Assembly: GCF_030145145.1 (NCBI RefSeq)
Contig: NZ_JAQYWD010000009.1
Span: forward strand, 1 to 64,000
Direction: 5' to 3'
Length of the DNA stretch: 64,000 nucleotides
Origin: Desulfobacula sp.
GTDB taxonomy: Bacteria; Desulfobacterota; Desulfobacteria; Desulfobacterales; Desulfobacteraceae
Made by a program: the position numbers and the translations under genes. Every line of letters starts with the position of its first letter. Positions within the stretch are counted from its first letter, which is position 1. The notes beneath the pieces were generated by a model, which saw only the letters and a program-made list of their open reading frames with translations, made no database searches and was not told where the DNA came from. Positions 53,916 through 61,057 of this stretch are shown piece by piece.

Positions 53916-53943
53916 ATTATAAATGAAAAATATCGTTTGTCAA
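53916..53943 (-). promoter_or_regulatory. sigma-70 promoter of aroF-aroB
   Basis: On the minus strand TTGACA (53943-53938) and TATAAT (53921-53916) are separated by 16 bases. Both hexamers are perfect consensus. Transcription should begin near 53909 and produce the long leader. Confidence 0.85.
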
Positions 53944-54039
53944 TAATAATATCCAAATTTTATAAACTATTGTTTGATTTTCAGTACACATCGCGATAAA
54001 CTTCAAGTAAAATCTAACCCTTTTCAGGAGGATATTGGA

Positions 54040-54684
54040 ATAAAGATACTCATAGCAGACGATCATGCGATCATTCGAGAGGGGTTGAAAAGCCTTCTTG
54101 AAAAAAAGGGAATCATGGATATCGAGATTGCAAAGAATGGCCGGGAAGCCATTGAGCTGGCAATTGCCCATCACCCGGATGTCGTCATCATGGATATTTC
54201 AATGCCCAATCTTAATGGCATGGATGCCACGGCAACCATCCGAAAAGCGCTCCCAAATACGAAAATTATTGCGCTTTCCATGCATTCCAGTAAGCAAAGC
54301 ATCGACAAAATGTTTGCATCCGGTGCATCCGGTTACATCCTGAAGGAATCGGCTGTTGATGAGTTGTATCAAGCGATACAAGAGGTCAACAATGGTAATT
54401 TTTATTTGACCCCTTCCATTGGCAGAATGTATTTGAATGGCAAGGGGCCTTTGTTTAAAGACATGGATGATTTCCCGAAGTCCAGAAAAATTTCAAAAAA
54501 AGAACGGGAAGTTCTTCAACTGGTTGCCGAGGGGCAAAAAACCCGGGACATTGCTGAAACGTTGAGTGTGAGCATAAAAACCATAGAAAGTCACCGCAGA
54601 AATATTATGAAGAAACTCAATATTTTTACCATTGCCGGGTTGACAAAATTTGCAATTAAAGAAGGAATGGTTTCCCTGGAGTAA
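54040..54684 (+). CDS. NarL/LuxR-type response regulator, probable AUA start
   Basis: A response regulator of about 214 residues: receiver domain (KILIADDHAIIREGLKSLL, phospho-acceptor Asp in VVIMDISMP, lysine in GYILKES) and LuxR HTH (KKEREVLQLVAEGQKTRDIAETLSVSIKTIESHRRNIM). The strong ribosome-binding site AGGAGG (54026-54031) lies eight bases before ATA 54040, which would make the protein start (M)KILIADDH, the usual family start. No ATG, GTG or usable TTG exists in frame near the ribosome-binding site. TTG 53974 is the only upstream in-frame start and has no ribosome-binding site, and the segment it adds is not conserved-looking. A sequencing error at ATA remains possible. The paired kinase may be the hybrid kinase 118 bases downstream. 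Confidence 0.8.
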   Translation: MKILIADDHAIIREGLKSLLEKKGIMDIEIAKNGREAIELAIAHHPDVVIMDISMPNLNGMDATATIRKALPNTKIIALSMHSSKQSIDKMFASGASGYILKESAVDELYQAIQEVNNGNFYLTPSIGRMYLNGKGPLFKDMDDFPKSRKISKKEREVLQLVAEGQKTRDIAETLSVSIKTIESHRRNIMKKLNIFTIAGLTKFAIKEGMVSLE

Positions 54685-54721
54685 CAACGTAAATTTTTTG
54701 AAAATTCAGGGTTTCCACTGA

Positions 54722-54750
54722 TTGAAATCCTGTTGATATTTTATTATAAT
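54722..54750 (+). promoter_or_regulatory. sigma-70 promoter of the hybrid kinase gene
   Basis: TTGAAA at 54722-54727 and a perfect TATAAT at 54745-54750 are spaced 17 bases apart, about 50 bases before ATG 54802. The kinase can be transcribed apart from the response regulator. Confidence 0.7.
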
Positions 54751-54801
54751 GCTATTTGTATTGGATGAATACCGTAATTGATTTTAGCTTAAGGTGGCAA
54801 A

Positions 54802-55947
54802 ATGGAACATATACGATTAAAAAAGGAGACACCTGATGCGGTGGAAGCACTTGCAGGAGGGATAGCCCATGATTTTAATAATCTATTAGCCGCAATAAAA
54901 GGTCATGCATCACTGATGATGAACAGTATAAAACCGTCTGACCCGCTTTATCCACACATCACGGAAATCATTCGCTGCATTGACAATGGATCTGAAATTG
55001 CCAACCAGCTGCTTGGCTTTGCAAAAGTTGATGAGTATTACCCCCGATCCATTGATGTAAACCGGCTGGTTCGAAAGGTTGTTGAAAATCTTGATCTTAA
55101 AGGGAAAAGAATTGTTCTGGACGTGGATCTGGACGTTAATCCCCTGATTGTTGAGGCCGATCCTGATAAAATCAACCAGGTCATGAATACCATTATCGAC
55201 AATGCCCTGCTGGCCATGCCAAACGGTGGGAAAGTTTCTATTCTCACTGAATCTGCTGCTATTTTAAATGGCACTGCCGAGTCTTACGGCTTGAACAATG
55301 GATTCTTTGTGAAAATCACCATTTCAGATACGGGTATCGGGATGGAAAAAGATGTGCTTGAGAAGATTTTCAGCCCTTTTTATTCCGCTGACCACCATCG
55401 TTATCCATATAAAAAGGGACTGGGGTTAACGTTTGCCAGGGAAATTATTCAAAATCATGACGGTGTCATTGATGTGTGGAGTTCTCCAAAAGCGGGATCT
55501 TCTTTCTCGGTTATTTTGCCGTTAAAGGAAACCACAGACGATATAGATCTGCCGGCAGAAGATGAAAAACTGGTTATGGGGAATGAATTGGTCCTTCTGG
55601 TGGATGATGAAGAGCGGATTTTGACGGTGGGGCGGGAGATCTGTAAGGCGCTTGGGTATGGTGTGATCACGACGGGGTCCGGAAAAGAGGCCTTAAAAAT
55701 TTATAAAGAGAAAAAAGAAGAGATCAACCTCGTTGTTCTTGATATGATCATGCCGGAAATGAATGGGCTTGAAACATTTCTGAAACTTAAGAAATATAAT
55801 CCTGATATCAAGGTGCTGCTTTCAACCGGGTATTCCATAGATGAAGCAGCCCAGGAAATGCTCAAGCAGGGATGCAAAGGGTATATTCTTAAACCGTATA
55901 GTGTGATTGATTTTTCCCATAAATTAAGAGAAGTTTTAGAAAAATAG
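54802..55947 (+). CDS. cytoplasmic hybrid histidine kinase with receiver, no sensor domain
   Basis: A 381-residue protein: short N terminus, HisKA-like region with His23 in GGIAHDFNNLL, HATPase (NTIIDNALLAMP, SDTGIGMEKDV, KKGLGLTFAREI) and a C-terminal receiver (LVLLVDDEERIL, phospho-acceptor Asp314 in VVLDMIMPEMNG, lysine in GYILKPY). No sensor, PAS or membrane segment is present before the His box, so input must come from another protein or from phosphorelay. It follows the LuxR-type regulator and has its own promoter and a hairpin after it. Start ATG 54802 has only a weak purine run (AAGGTGG) before it. Confidence 0.88.
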   Translation: MEHIRLKKETPDAVEALAGGIAHDFNNLLAAIKGHASLMMNSIKPSDPLYPHITEIIRCIDNGSEIANQLLGFAKVDEYYPRSIDVNRLVRKVVENLDLKGKRIVLDVDLDVNPLIVEADPDKINQVMNTIIDNALLAMPNGGKVSILTESAAILNGTAESYGLNNGFFVKITISDTGIGMEKDVLEKIFSPFYSADHHRYPYKKGLGLTFAREIIQNHDGVIDVWSSPKAGSSFSVILPLKETTDDIDLPAEDEKLVMGNELVLLVDDEERILTVGREICKALGYGVITTGSGKEALKIYKEKKEEINLVVLDMIMPEMNGLETFLKLKKYNPDIKVLLSTGYSIDEAAQEMLKQGCKGYILKPYSVIDFSHKLREVLEK

Positions 55948-55960
55948 ACATTTCAAAATG

Positions 55961-56000
55961 CTTGCAGACGGATGGGGTCAAATCTGTCTGCAAGTCTTGC
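55961..56000 (+). terminator. hairpin after the hybrid kinase gene
   Basis: CTTGCAGACGGA pairs with TCTGTCTGCAAG (twelve base pairs including one G-T pair) around a ten-base loop. The following T tract is weak (TCTTGCC), so termination is probable but not strong. Confidence 0.5.
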
Positions 56001-56020
56001 CGTTAGAAGATATTCAATCC

Positions 56021-56049
56021 TTGACACTTAACCTGTGATTTTTTATAGT
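56021..56049 (+). promoter_or_regulatory. sigma-70 promoter of minCDE
   Basis: TTGACA at 56021-56026 and TATAGT at 56044-56049 are separated by 17 bases and lie about 50 bases before the minC start. They follow the hairpin that ends the kinase gene. Confidence 0.75.
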
Positions 56050-56097
56050 CCTTGAAAATTATGTAAACGACGAAACGTTTTAACCAAAGATATAATA

Positions 56098-56787
56098 ATG
56101 ATTAATTTTGACAGTTCTGCGCCGGTAAGATTAAAAGGGGTTGGGGATGGTTTCTGGATTACACTTGACCCGTCTCACCCGGAGAATGTGATCAAATCGG
56201 AAATAGACAAATTATTTAAAAATTTAAAACATCTGACCATAAATGCCAGCGTGGTAATTGATGTCAAAGATGCCAAGGGCCACGATGATCTGATAGAAAA
56301 TATCAGATCATATTTGATCAACACCTTTGACGTCGCAAAAGTGTCTAAACCAACGGAAAAGAGATCTATTCCAACGGAACGAATTCGTCAGAGGGACCTT
56401 TCAAAGGGCTGGAATCATCATCGAAGCGAGGTGTTAATGCTCCGGGGAAGGGTTCGGTCCGGTCAGAAGATAGAAGCGAGGAAGCATGTTGTGATAGCCG
56501 GCGATGTGAACCCAGGATCGGAAATCAGGGCTGGCGGAGATGTGATTGTTCTTGGCCGGCTGGCAGGAAAAGTTCATGCCGGATATCCAAAGGATGAAAC
56601 CGCCATGATTTTTGCCCTTGAGTTCAAACCTACCCAGGTTAAGATTGGGGAAATTGCGGCTGCGGGAATCAATGAGGACTTTTGTGCGAAGCCGGAATAT
56701 GCCTGTGTTGAAGATGATGGCATCGTGGTAAAGGATTATATGAAAGCAAATCCTTTTCGGAAACTGCCCTGGCCGGAAGCCGTTTAA
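56098..56787 (+). CDS. minC: septum-site inhibitor MinC
   Basis: A 229-residue MinC that blocks FtsZ assembly away from midcell. The N-terminal domain (about 1-95) is followed by a linker and the C-terminal beta-helix that dimerises and binds MinD: MLRGRVRSGQKIEARKHVVIAGDVNPGSEIRAGGDVIVLGRLAGKVHAGYPKDETAMIFALEFKPTQVKIG shows the family's repeated Gly-rich strands. It heads minC-minD-minE. Start ATG 56098 is the first in the frame; no strong ribosome-binding site is visible. Confidence 0.93.
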   Translation: MINFDSSAPVRLKGVGDGFWITLDPSHPENVIKSEIDKLFKNLKHLTINASVVIDVKDAKGHDDLIENIRSYLINTFDVAKVSKPTEKRSIPTERIRQRDLSKGWNHHRSEVLMLRGRVRSGQKIEARKHVVIAGDVNPGSEIRAGGDVIVLGRLAGKVHAGYPKDETAMIFALEFKPTQVKIGEIAAAGINEDFCAKPEYACVEDDGIVVKDYMKANPFRKLPWPEAV

Positions 56788-56813
56788 GAAAAATTAAAGA
56801 ATAGAGGTGTGAA

Positions 56814-57614
56814 TTGGAAGGTAAAGTAATTGTTATAACATCCGGAAAAGGCGGGGTTGGAAAAACAACCGCAACTTCTTCCATTGGTGCAGCCCTGGCT
56901 TTGGAAGGCAAACGGGTTGCCATTGTGGATATGGATATCGGCCTGAGAAATCTTGATGTTGTTATGGGCCTGGAAAACAGGATCGTATTTAATATTGTTG
57001 ATGTGGTCCAGGGAAAATGTAAAATCAGCCAGGCTGCCATCAGGGACAGAAGAATCCCCAATCTTTTCCTGATTCCCGCCTCCCAGAGTGATAATAAGGA
57101 TGTTTTAACCACTTCCAGTGTTGAACGGGTGGCAAACCAACTCAGAAAAGAGTTTGACTATGTGATCATGGATTCTCCGGCTGGAATTGAGAAAGGGTTT
57201 GAGAATTCCATTGTGGGGGCCAATGAGGCATTGGTTATCTGCACCCCTGATGTGTCTGCTGTCAGGGATGCGGATCGCGTTATCGGGATTTTGTATTCAC
57301 GGTCACTGACCCCGAAGCTGATTGTGAACAGGATTGAACCGGCCCGGGTGGAAAGAGGTGAAATGCTCAGTCATGAAGATGTCCTTGAAGTTCTTTCCAT
57401 TGAACTTGCCGGGCTTGTTCCCCTGGATGAGCGCGTGCTGATTTCGTCCAATACCGGTACCCCACTGGTGTTACAAAATGATTCAAAAGCAGGTCAGGCA
57501 TTTAAACGCATTGCCAGACGGCTCAATGGAGAAGCTGATTTGCCCATCGAGGTGCCGAACCATAGAAGCAGTATGTGGCGCAAAATCAGCAAAACCTTTG
57601 GGTTTAAAAAATAA
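56814..57614 (+). CDS. minD: septum-site ATPase MinD
   Basis: A 266-residue membrane-cycling ATPase that recruits MinC. Start codon is TTG at 56814, with AGAGGTG about six bases upstream. Deviant Walker A is SGKGGVGKTTATSSIGAAL; further motifs are VAIVDMDIGLRNLDVVMGLENR and DYVIMDSPAGIEKGFENS. The C-terminal tail (MWRKISKTFGFKK) is the amphipathic membrane-targeting helix of true MinD, unlike the MinD-like protein at 27.6 kb. It is followed by minE after ten bases. Confidence 0.96.
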   Translation: MEGKVIVITSGKGGVGKTTATSSIGAALALEGKRVAIVDMDIGLRNLDVVMGLENRIVFNIVDVVQGKCKISQAAIRDRRIPNLFLIPASQSDNKDVLTTSSVERVANQLRKEFDYVIMDSPAGIEKGFENSIVGANEALVICTPDVSAVRDADRVIGILYSRSLTPKLIVNRIEPARVERGEMLSHEDVLEVLSIELAGLVPLDERVLISSNTGTPLVLQNDSKAGQAFKRIARRLNGEADLPIEVPNHRSSMWRKISKTFGFKK

Positions 57615-57624
57615 GGAGAGTTGA

Positions 57625-57891
57625 ATGCTAAGCAGATTATTGAGAAAATTTACCGGTCAGAAAGCAAGTAAAGATACGGCTAAAAAAAGGCTTCAATTCT
57701 CCTTAATATATGACAAGCTTGAAGTGAATGACACCACTTTAACGGATCTTCAAAAAGATATTGTAGCGGTTATTTCAAAATACTTTGAGATTGATAAAGA
57801 CTCTCTTGAGCTGAAGGTTAAAAGAGACGATGAAGTATCTGCACTGGTGTTTAATACACCGATACTTCATGTAAAACGGAAAAGCGCATAA
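57625..57891 (+). CDS. minE: cell-division topological factor MinE
   Basis: An 88-residue MinE that stimulates MinD ATPase and drives pole-to-pole oscillation. The N-terminal amphipathic helix (MLSRLLRKFTGQKASKDTAKKRLQFSLIYDK) carries the anti-MinCD face, and the C-terminal LQKDIVAVISKYFEIDKDSLELKVKRDDEVSALVFNTPI is the topological domain. A strong ribosome-binding site (AAGGAG) precedes ATG 57625. It is the last gene of minCDE and is followed by a hairpin terminator. Confidence 0.95.
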   Translation: MLSRLLRKFTGQKASKDTAKKRLQFSLIYDKLEVNDTTLTDLQKDIVAVISKYFEIDKDSLELKVKRDDEVSALVFNTPILHVKRKSA

Positions 57892-57911
57892 CCCCTTCTT
57901 TCTTTTTTATC

Positions 57912-57953
57912 AAAGCACCAAATTGAGATGGCACCTTATTTTGGTGCTTTTTG
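57912..57953 (+). terminator. intrinsic terminator of minCDE
   Basis: AAAGCACCAAA pairs with TTTTGGTGCTTT around a GC-poor loop, followed by T. It starts about 20 bases after the minE stop. Confidence 0.8.
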
Positions 57954-58017
57954 TTTGTTGTTGGTCCCAGTCAAACCAGCCAACGGATGCCATTCATGGG
58001 ATAGCCCAGTTGAATGG

Positions 58018-58971
58018 CTAAAGGACAATCCTGCTGCCGACACTGGAAAGCACAAACGCATCGGGCAGCTCTTCTGCAAACCGTGAAATAGCCTTGAAAC
58101 CCGTACAATGCATTGGAGAGATGACCTGTAAAGACAGTTTTTTCATCTCTTCAATGGTGGGCTCTATGGACGGCTCCATCACCGCTCCACTCAGGTGAAA
58201 TCCGCCAATCACAGCACAGACGTCCTGTTGACCGGTTAATTCCCGGGCATATGCGATAGCGTTGATGATGCCGGAGTGGGCGCACCCTGAGATCACCACC
58301 AGTCCCTTATTGTGAAGGTTTATGACCAGGGACTGGTCATCCCTAAAGGTGTCGGAATGAAACGCACCCTTTTGTTTTATTTGAGCCCCTGGCAGTCCTT
58401 TCTCAAAAGCGGTGATTCGGGGAATTTCACCGGTAACCAGAATGGTATCCCGGCCCAGCAGAAGGGGTGATTTGTTTTCCATTACATCTGCCCCCCACGA
58501 TTTGAGTTCATCCCTGGAAGGAAAGGAAGGAAACGTTAATCGGTCATCTGAAGGAAATTGGATGGCGCGGGGTAGAAAAGCATCCGGATGCAGGATGACG
58601 CTGGTTTCTGCTCCGGTTAAATTAAGAATTTCCTTTAAGGCCCCGATATGATCCATATGGCCGTGGCTGAGAACAATCGCCTCAACATCTTTCAGTGTCA
58701 GCCCCAGATATTCAAGGTTGTAAGGAACGGCCACATTGGTATAACCTGCATCAAGAACAATGGCATGTGTTTCTCCCTCCACCCGGACTTTCACCAGCAG
58801 AGACAGGCCATGCTCAGCCAGCACGGTATTTTTTGGAATGACCCCCTCTTTGGCCAGGGGGGGCCGAATGATGGTCTCATTTCCCGGCAAAAGGACATCG
58901 GAAAAATTGTCCACAAGGGTTATCACCTCAACACTGTCTGCCGGACGCAACCATACAGTTTCTTTTTTCAT
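58018..58971 (-). CDS. metallo-beta-lactamase-fold hydrolase (DHPS-like family)
   Basis: A 317-residue MBL-fold protein of the type annotated as 7,8-dihydropterin-6-methyl-4-(beta-D-ribofuranosyl)aminobenzene-phosphate synthase-like. Motifs: VDNFSDVLLP at the N terminus, IVLSHGHMDHIGAL zinc site, SVILHPDAFL, GCAHSGIINAIAYAR, VIGGFHLSG and VISPMHCTGF. The known pterin reaction belongs to methanogens; homologues in other anaerobes are unproven. It stands alone on the minus strand and is convergent with minCDE. Start ATG 58971 is supported by AGGGG about seven bases upstream. Confidence 0.85.
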   Translation of the reverse strand: MKKETVWLRPADSVEVITLVDNFSDVLLPGNETIIRPPLAKEGVIPKNTVLAEHGLSLLVKVRVEGETHAIVLDAGYTNVAVPYNLEYLGLTLKDVEAIVLSHGHMDHIGALKEILNLTGAETSVILHPDAFLPRAIQFPSDDRLTFPSFPSRDELKSWGADVMENKSPLLLGRDTILVTGEIPRITAFEKGLPGAQIKQKGAFHSDTFRDDQSLVINLHNKGLVVISGCAHSGIINAIAYARELTGQQDVCAVIGGFHLSGAVMEPSIEPTIEEMKKLSLQVISPMHCTGFKAISRFAEELPDAFVLSSVGSRIVL

Positions 58972-59006
58972 TTATCCCCTCTCTTTCATTCGCATGGGTT
59001 CGGACT

Positions 59007-59498
59007 TTAATACAGTATTTTGTCGTTCCAGAATTTTTTTTCTTGTTCCCGCCAATTTGTTCCATGAAACCGTCGATCGTAGAATTCGCCAAGCCTGTAA
59101 AACATTTTTTCCCAGGGGTTTTTTTTGTTCTTCAATGCCGTAAGGACATCCGCAACAAAAACATCAATTTCAGCCATTTTATCTTTGGGTACAAAATAGG
59201 CAGCGCCTTCTTCGGCGGATTTTTTAAGGCTTTCTTCCGATAACGCATGGGCTGTGAGCATCAGCGCCGGTATTTTGTGGTCATTGGCAATTTTAAGCAA
59301 CTCAAAGCCTTTTACGCCCATGATATCCAGAATGGCAATGTCATAGTACTGATCTTCCAGCAGCTGTTTGGCCTCCTCAAAGGAAGATGCCGTATCTAAT
59401 CTACACATATCCAGCAGTTCAATTAACGACTCTAACACATCCGGTTCATCGTCTACGACAAGAATTTTTTTGCCGTTTAATATTTTTTTTGACGTCAT
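59007..59498 (-). CDS. orphan response-regulator receiver with C-terminal tail
   Basis: A 163-residue protein: receiver (KKILVVDDEPDVLESLIELL, Asp in DIAILDIMGVKGFELL, TAHA, lysine in AYFVPKDKM) with no output domain, and a 45-residue Lys/Trp/Arg-rich tail (NPWEKMFYRLGEFYDRRF, WREQEKKFWND). After the acceptor Asp the sequence reads IMGVKG instead of the common MPxxxG. No histidine kinase is adjacent; the MBL gene follows 35 bases downstream. It may be a stand-alone phosphorelay or protein-interaction receiver. Start ATG 59498. Confidence 0.83.
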   Translation of the reverse strand: MTSKKILNGKKILVVDDEPDVLESLIELLDMCRLDTASSFEEAKQLLEDQYYDIAILDIMGVKGFELLKIANDHKIPALMLTAHALSEESLKKSAEEGAAYFVPKDKMAEIDVFVADVLTALKNKKNPWEKMFYRLGEFYDRRFHGTNWREQEKKFWNDKILY

Positions 59499-59847
59499 TT
59501 TTGTATTCCTTTTTTTATAAGGGCAGTTTGAATCCGTTATCTTTAAAATTCATTTTGAATTTTATCATCAAATACAATTTTGTTCATTTTGTCAATATGC
59601 TTATCAATAACTCGCGTTTCGGTCTTCAGCTTTAATGGACAGGGCCAGGCTTTTTTATGGTGCTTTTTATGACTATTTCATGACCAAACAGGCAAAAAGT
59701 GCCCAAAAGAAAGCCTGATACCAGGCATATGTTTGTAGCCGTTATCTCTTTTTTTGCTTTGTGATACATTTGTGATTATTTTATCATTAAACAGTGATGG
59801 TTACGTTTATTTTAATGAGGAAACACGCTTAAACAAGGAGATGGATC
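59499..59847. other. 349-base intergenic region between divergent genes
   Basis: AT-rich spacer between the orphan receiver gene and msrAB. It holds copy B of the 29-base dispersed repeat (59618-59646) and a small inverted repeat GGCAAAAAGTGCC near 59691. No coding frame of note and no strong promoter was seen. The msrAB ribosome-binding site AAGGAG lies near 59835. Confidence 0.5.
59618..59646 (+). repeat. dispersed 29-base repeat, copy B
   Basis: The second copy of the repeat, with core AGCTTTAATGGACAGGGCC, matches 24 of 29 positions of copy A at 35569-35597. It lies upstream of msrAB. The following bases are less alike in the two copies but share AT-rich composition and TTTTTATGA. Confidence 0.45.
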
Positions 59848-60990
59848 ATGAAAATAAAAATGATGATCTTGATAATCACAACGGTTTTTCTTTTTGGCTG
59901 TCAGTCCTTTGCCGAAAAGCCATCCTCCCCGGGAAATGAGATGAAGTCAGGGATGACCGAAATGAAAGCAGCTATGGATAACCTGGAAATGGCCACCTTT
60001 GCCGGAGGGTGCTTCTGGTGTACGGAATCGGATTTTGAAAAGGTTAAAGGTGTTAAAGACGTCGTGTCCGGATATACCGGCGGACATCAAATAAATCCCA
60101 CTTACAAAGCCGTGTCCGCCGGAACCACCGGTCATACCGAGGCGATACAGGTCTATTATGATCCGGATATCGTCACGTACATAGATCTTTTGGATGTGTT
60201 CTGGCGGCATATTGATCCCACCGATCCAGGGGGACAGTTTGTCGACAGGGGCACCCAGTATCGGGCGGAAATTTTTTACCATAATGAGGATCAAAGAAGA
60301 AAGGCCCTGGCATCCAAGATGGCGTTGGAAACCGCCAGGGTGTTTGACCCCCCCATTGTGACCCCTATTACGAAATTTGACAAATTTTATACGGCAGAAG
60401 CGTATCACCAGGATTACTATAAAAAAAATGCATACCGGTATAAATATTACCGCTGGGGTTCCGGCAGGGATCAGTTTTTAAAAAAAGCATGGAAAGATGT
60501 GACAATGGAGAAAAAAACAAAGATGAGAAATGAGACAGCATCCATGACTGTGGCTGCCTGGTCAAAACCCAGTGATCCGGAAATTAAACAACGGCTGACA
60601 CCACTGCAGTACAAGGTCACCCAGAACAATGGGACAGAGCAACCCTTTAACAATCTCTACTGGAATTATAAAAGAGAGGGTATTTATGTGGATATTGTTT
60701 CAGGAGAGCCGCTTTTCAGTTCTAAGGATAAATTTAAGTCCGGCACTGGGTGGCCCAGTTTCACAAAACCCCTGGAGCCGGATCATGTGATAGAGAAAAT
60801 AGATAAAGGTTTTTTCACGGTTCGCACAGAGGTCAGAAGTAAAATAGCCGATTCTCACCTGGGCCATCTGTTTGATGATGGTCCGGCGCCCACGGGTATG
60901 CGATATTGTATTAACTCTGCGGCATTGAGATTTGTTCCCAAAGAAGACCTGCAAATGGAGGGGTATGGCAAATACCTTGGCCTGTTCTGA
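59848..60990 (+). CDS. msrAB: exported lipoprotein-like MsrA-MsrB fusion
   Basis: A 380-residue bifunctional methionine sulfoxide reductase. The N terminus ([21 protein letters not shown]) is a signal peptide with a lipobox-like LFGC, so it is probably a periplasmic lipoprotein. MsrA (about 48-205): catalytic Cys55 in [11 protein letters not shown], and [15 protein letters not shown]. MsrB (about 240-380): [19 protein letters not shown] and catalytic Cys354 in [12 protein letters not shown]; the zinc-binding Cys-x2-Cys pairs and the resolving Cys (SGTGWPSF) are missing, as in some MsrB forms. It repairs S- and R-methionine sulfoxides with electrons from a membrane or periplasmic partner not seen nearby. 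Strong ribosome-binding site AAGGAG precedes ATG 59848. Confidence 0.92.
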   Translation: MKIKMMILIITTVFLFGCQSFAEKPSSPGNEMKSGMTEMKAAMDNLEMATFAGGCFWCTESDFEKVKGVKDVVSGYTGGHQINPTYKAVSAGTTGHTEAIQVYYDPDIVTYIDLLDVFWRHIDPTDPGGQFVDRGTQYRAEIFYHNEDQRRKALASKMALETARVFDPPIVTPITKFDKFYTAEAYHQDYYKKNAYRYKYYRWGSGRDQFLKKAWKDVTMEKKTKMRNETASMTVAAWSKPSDPEIKQRLTPLQYKVTQNNGTEQPFNNLYWNYKREGIYVDIVSGEPLFSSKDKFKSGTGWPSFTKPLEPDHVIEKIDKGFFTVRTEVRSKIADSHLGHLFDDGPAPTGMRYCINSAALRFVPKEDLQMEGYGKYLGLF

Positions 60991-61007
60991 GTCGGCCGTC
61001 CATTAAG

Positions 61008-61048
61008 ACAGGGGCCTTCCCCATAGTTGAGGAAGGCCCTGTTATTTT
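61008..61048. terminator. bidirectional terminator between msrAB and aspS
   Basis: ACAGGGGCCTTCC pairs with GGAAGGCCCTGT with one bulge, followed by TTATTTT on the plus strand and an AT-rich flank on the minus strand. It lies between convergent genes. Confidence 0.8.
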
Positions 61049-61057
61049 AAAAAATGG

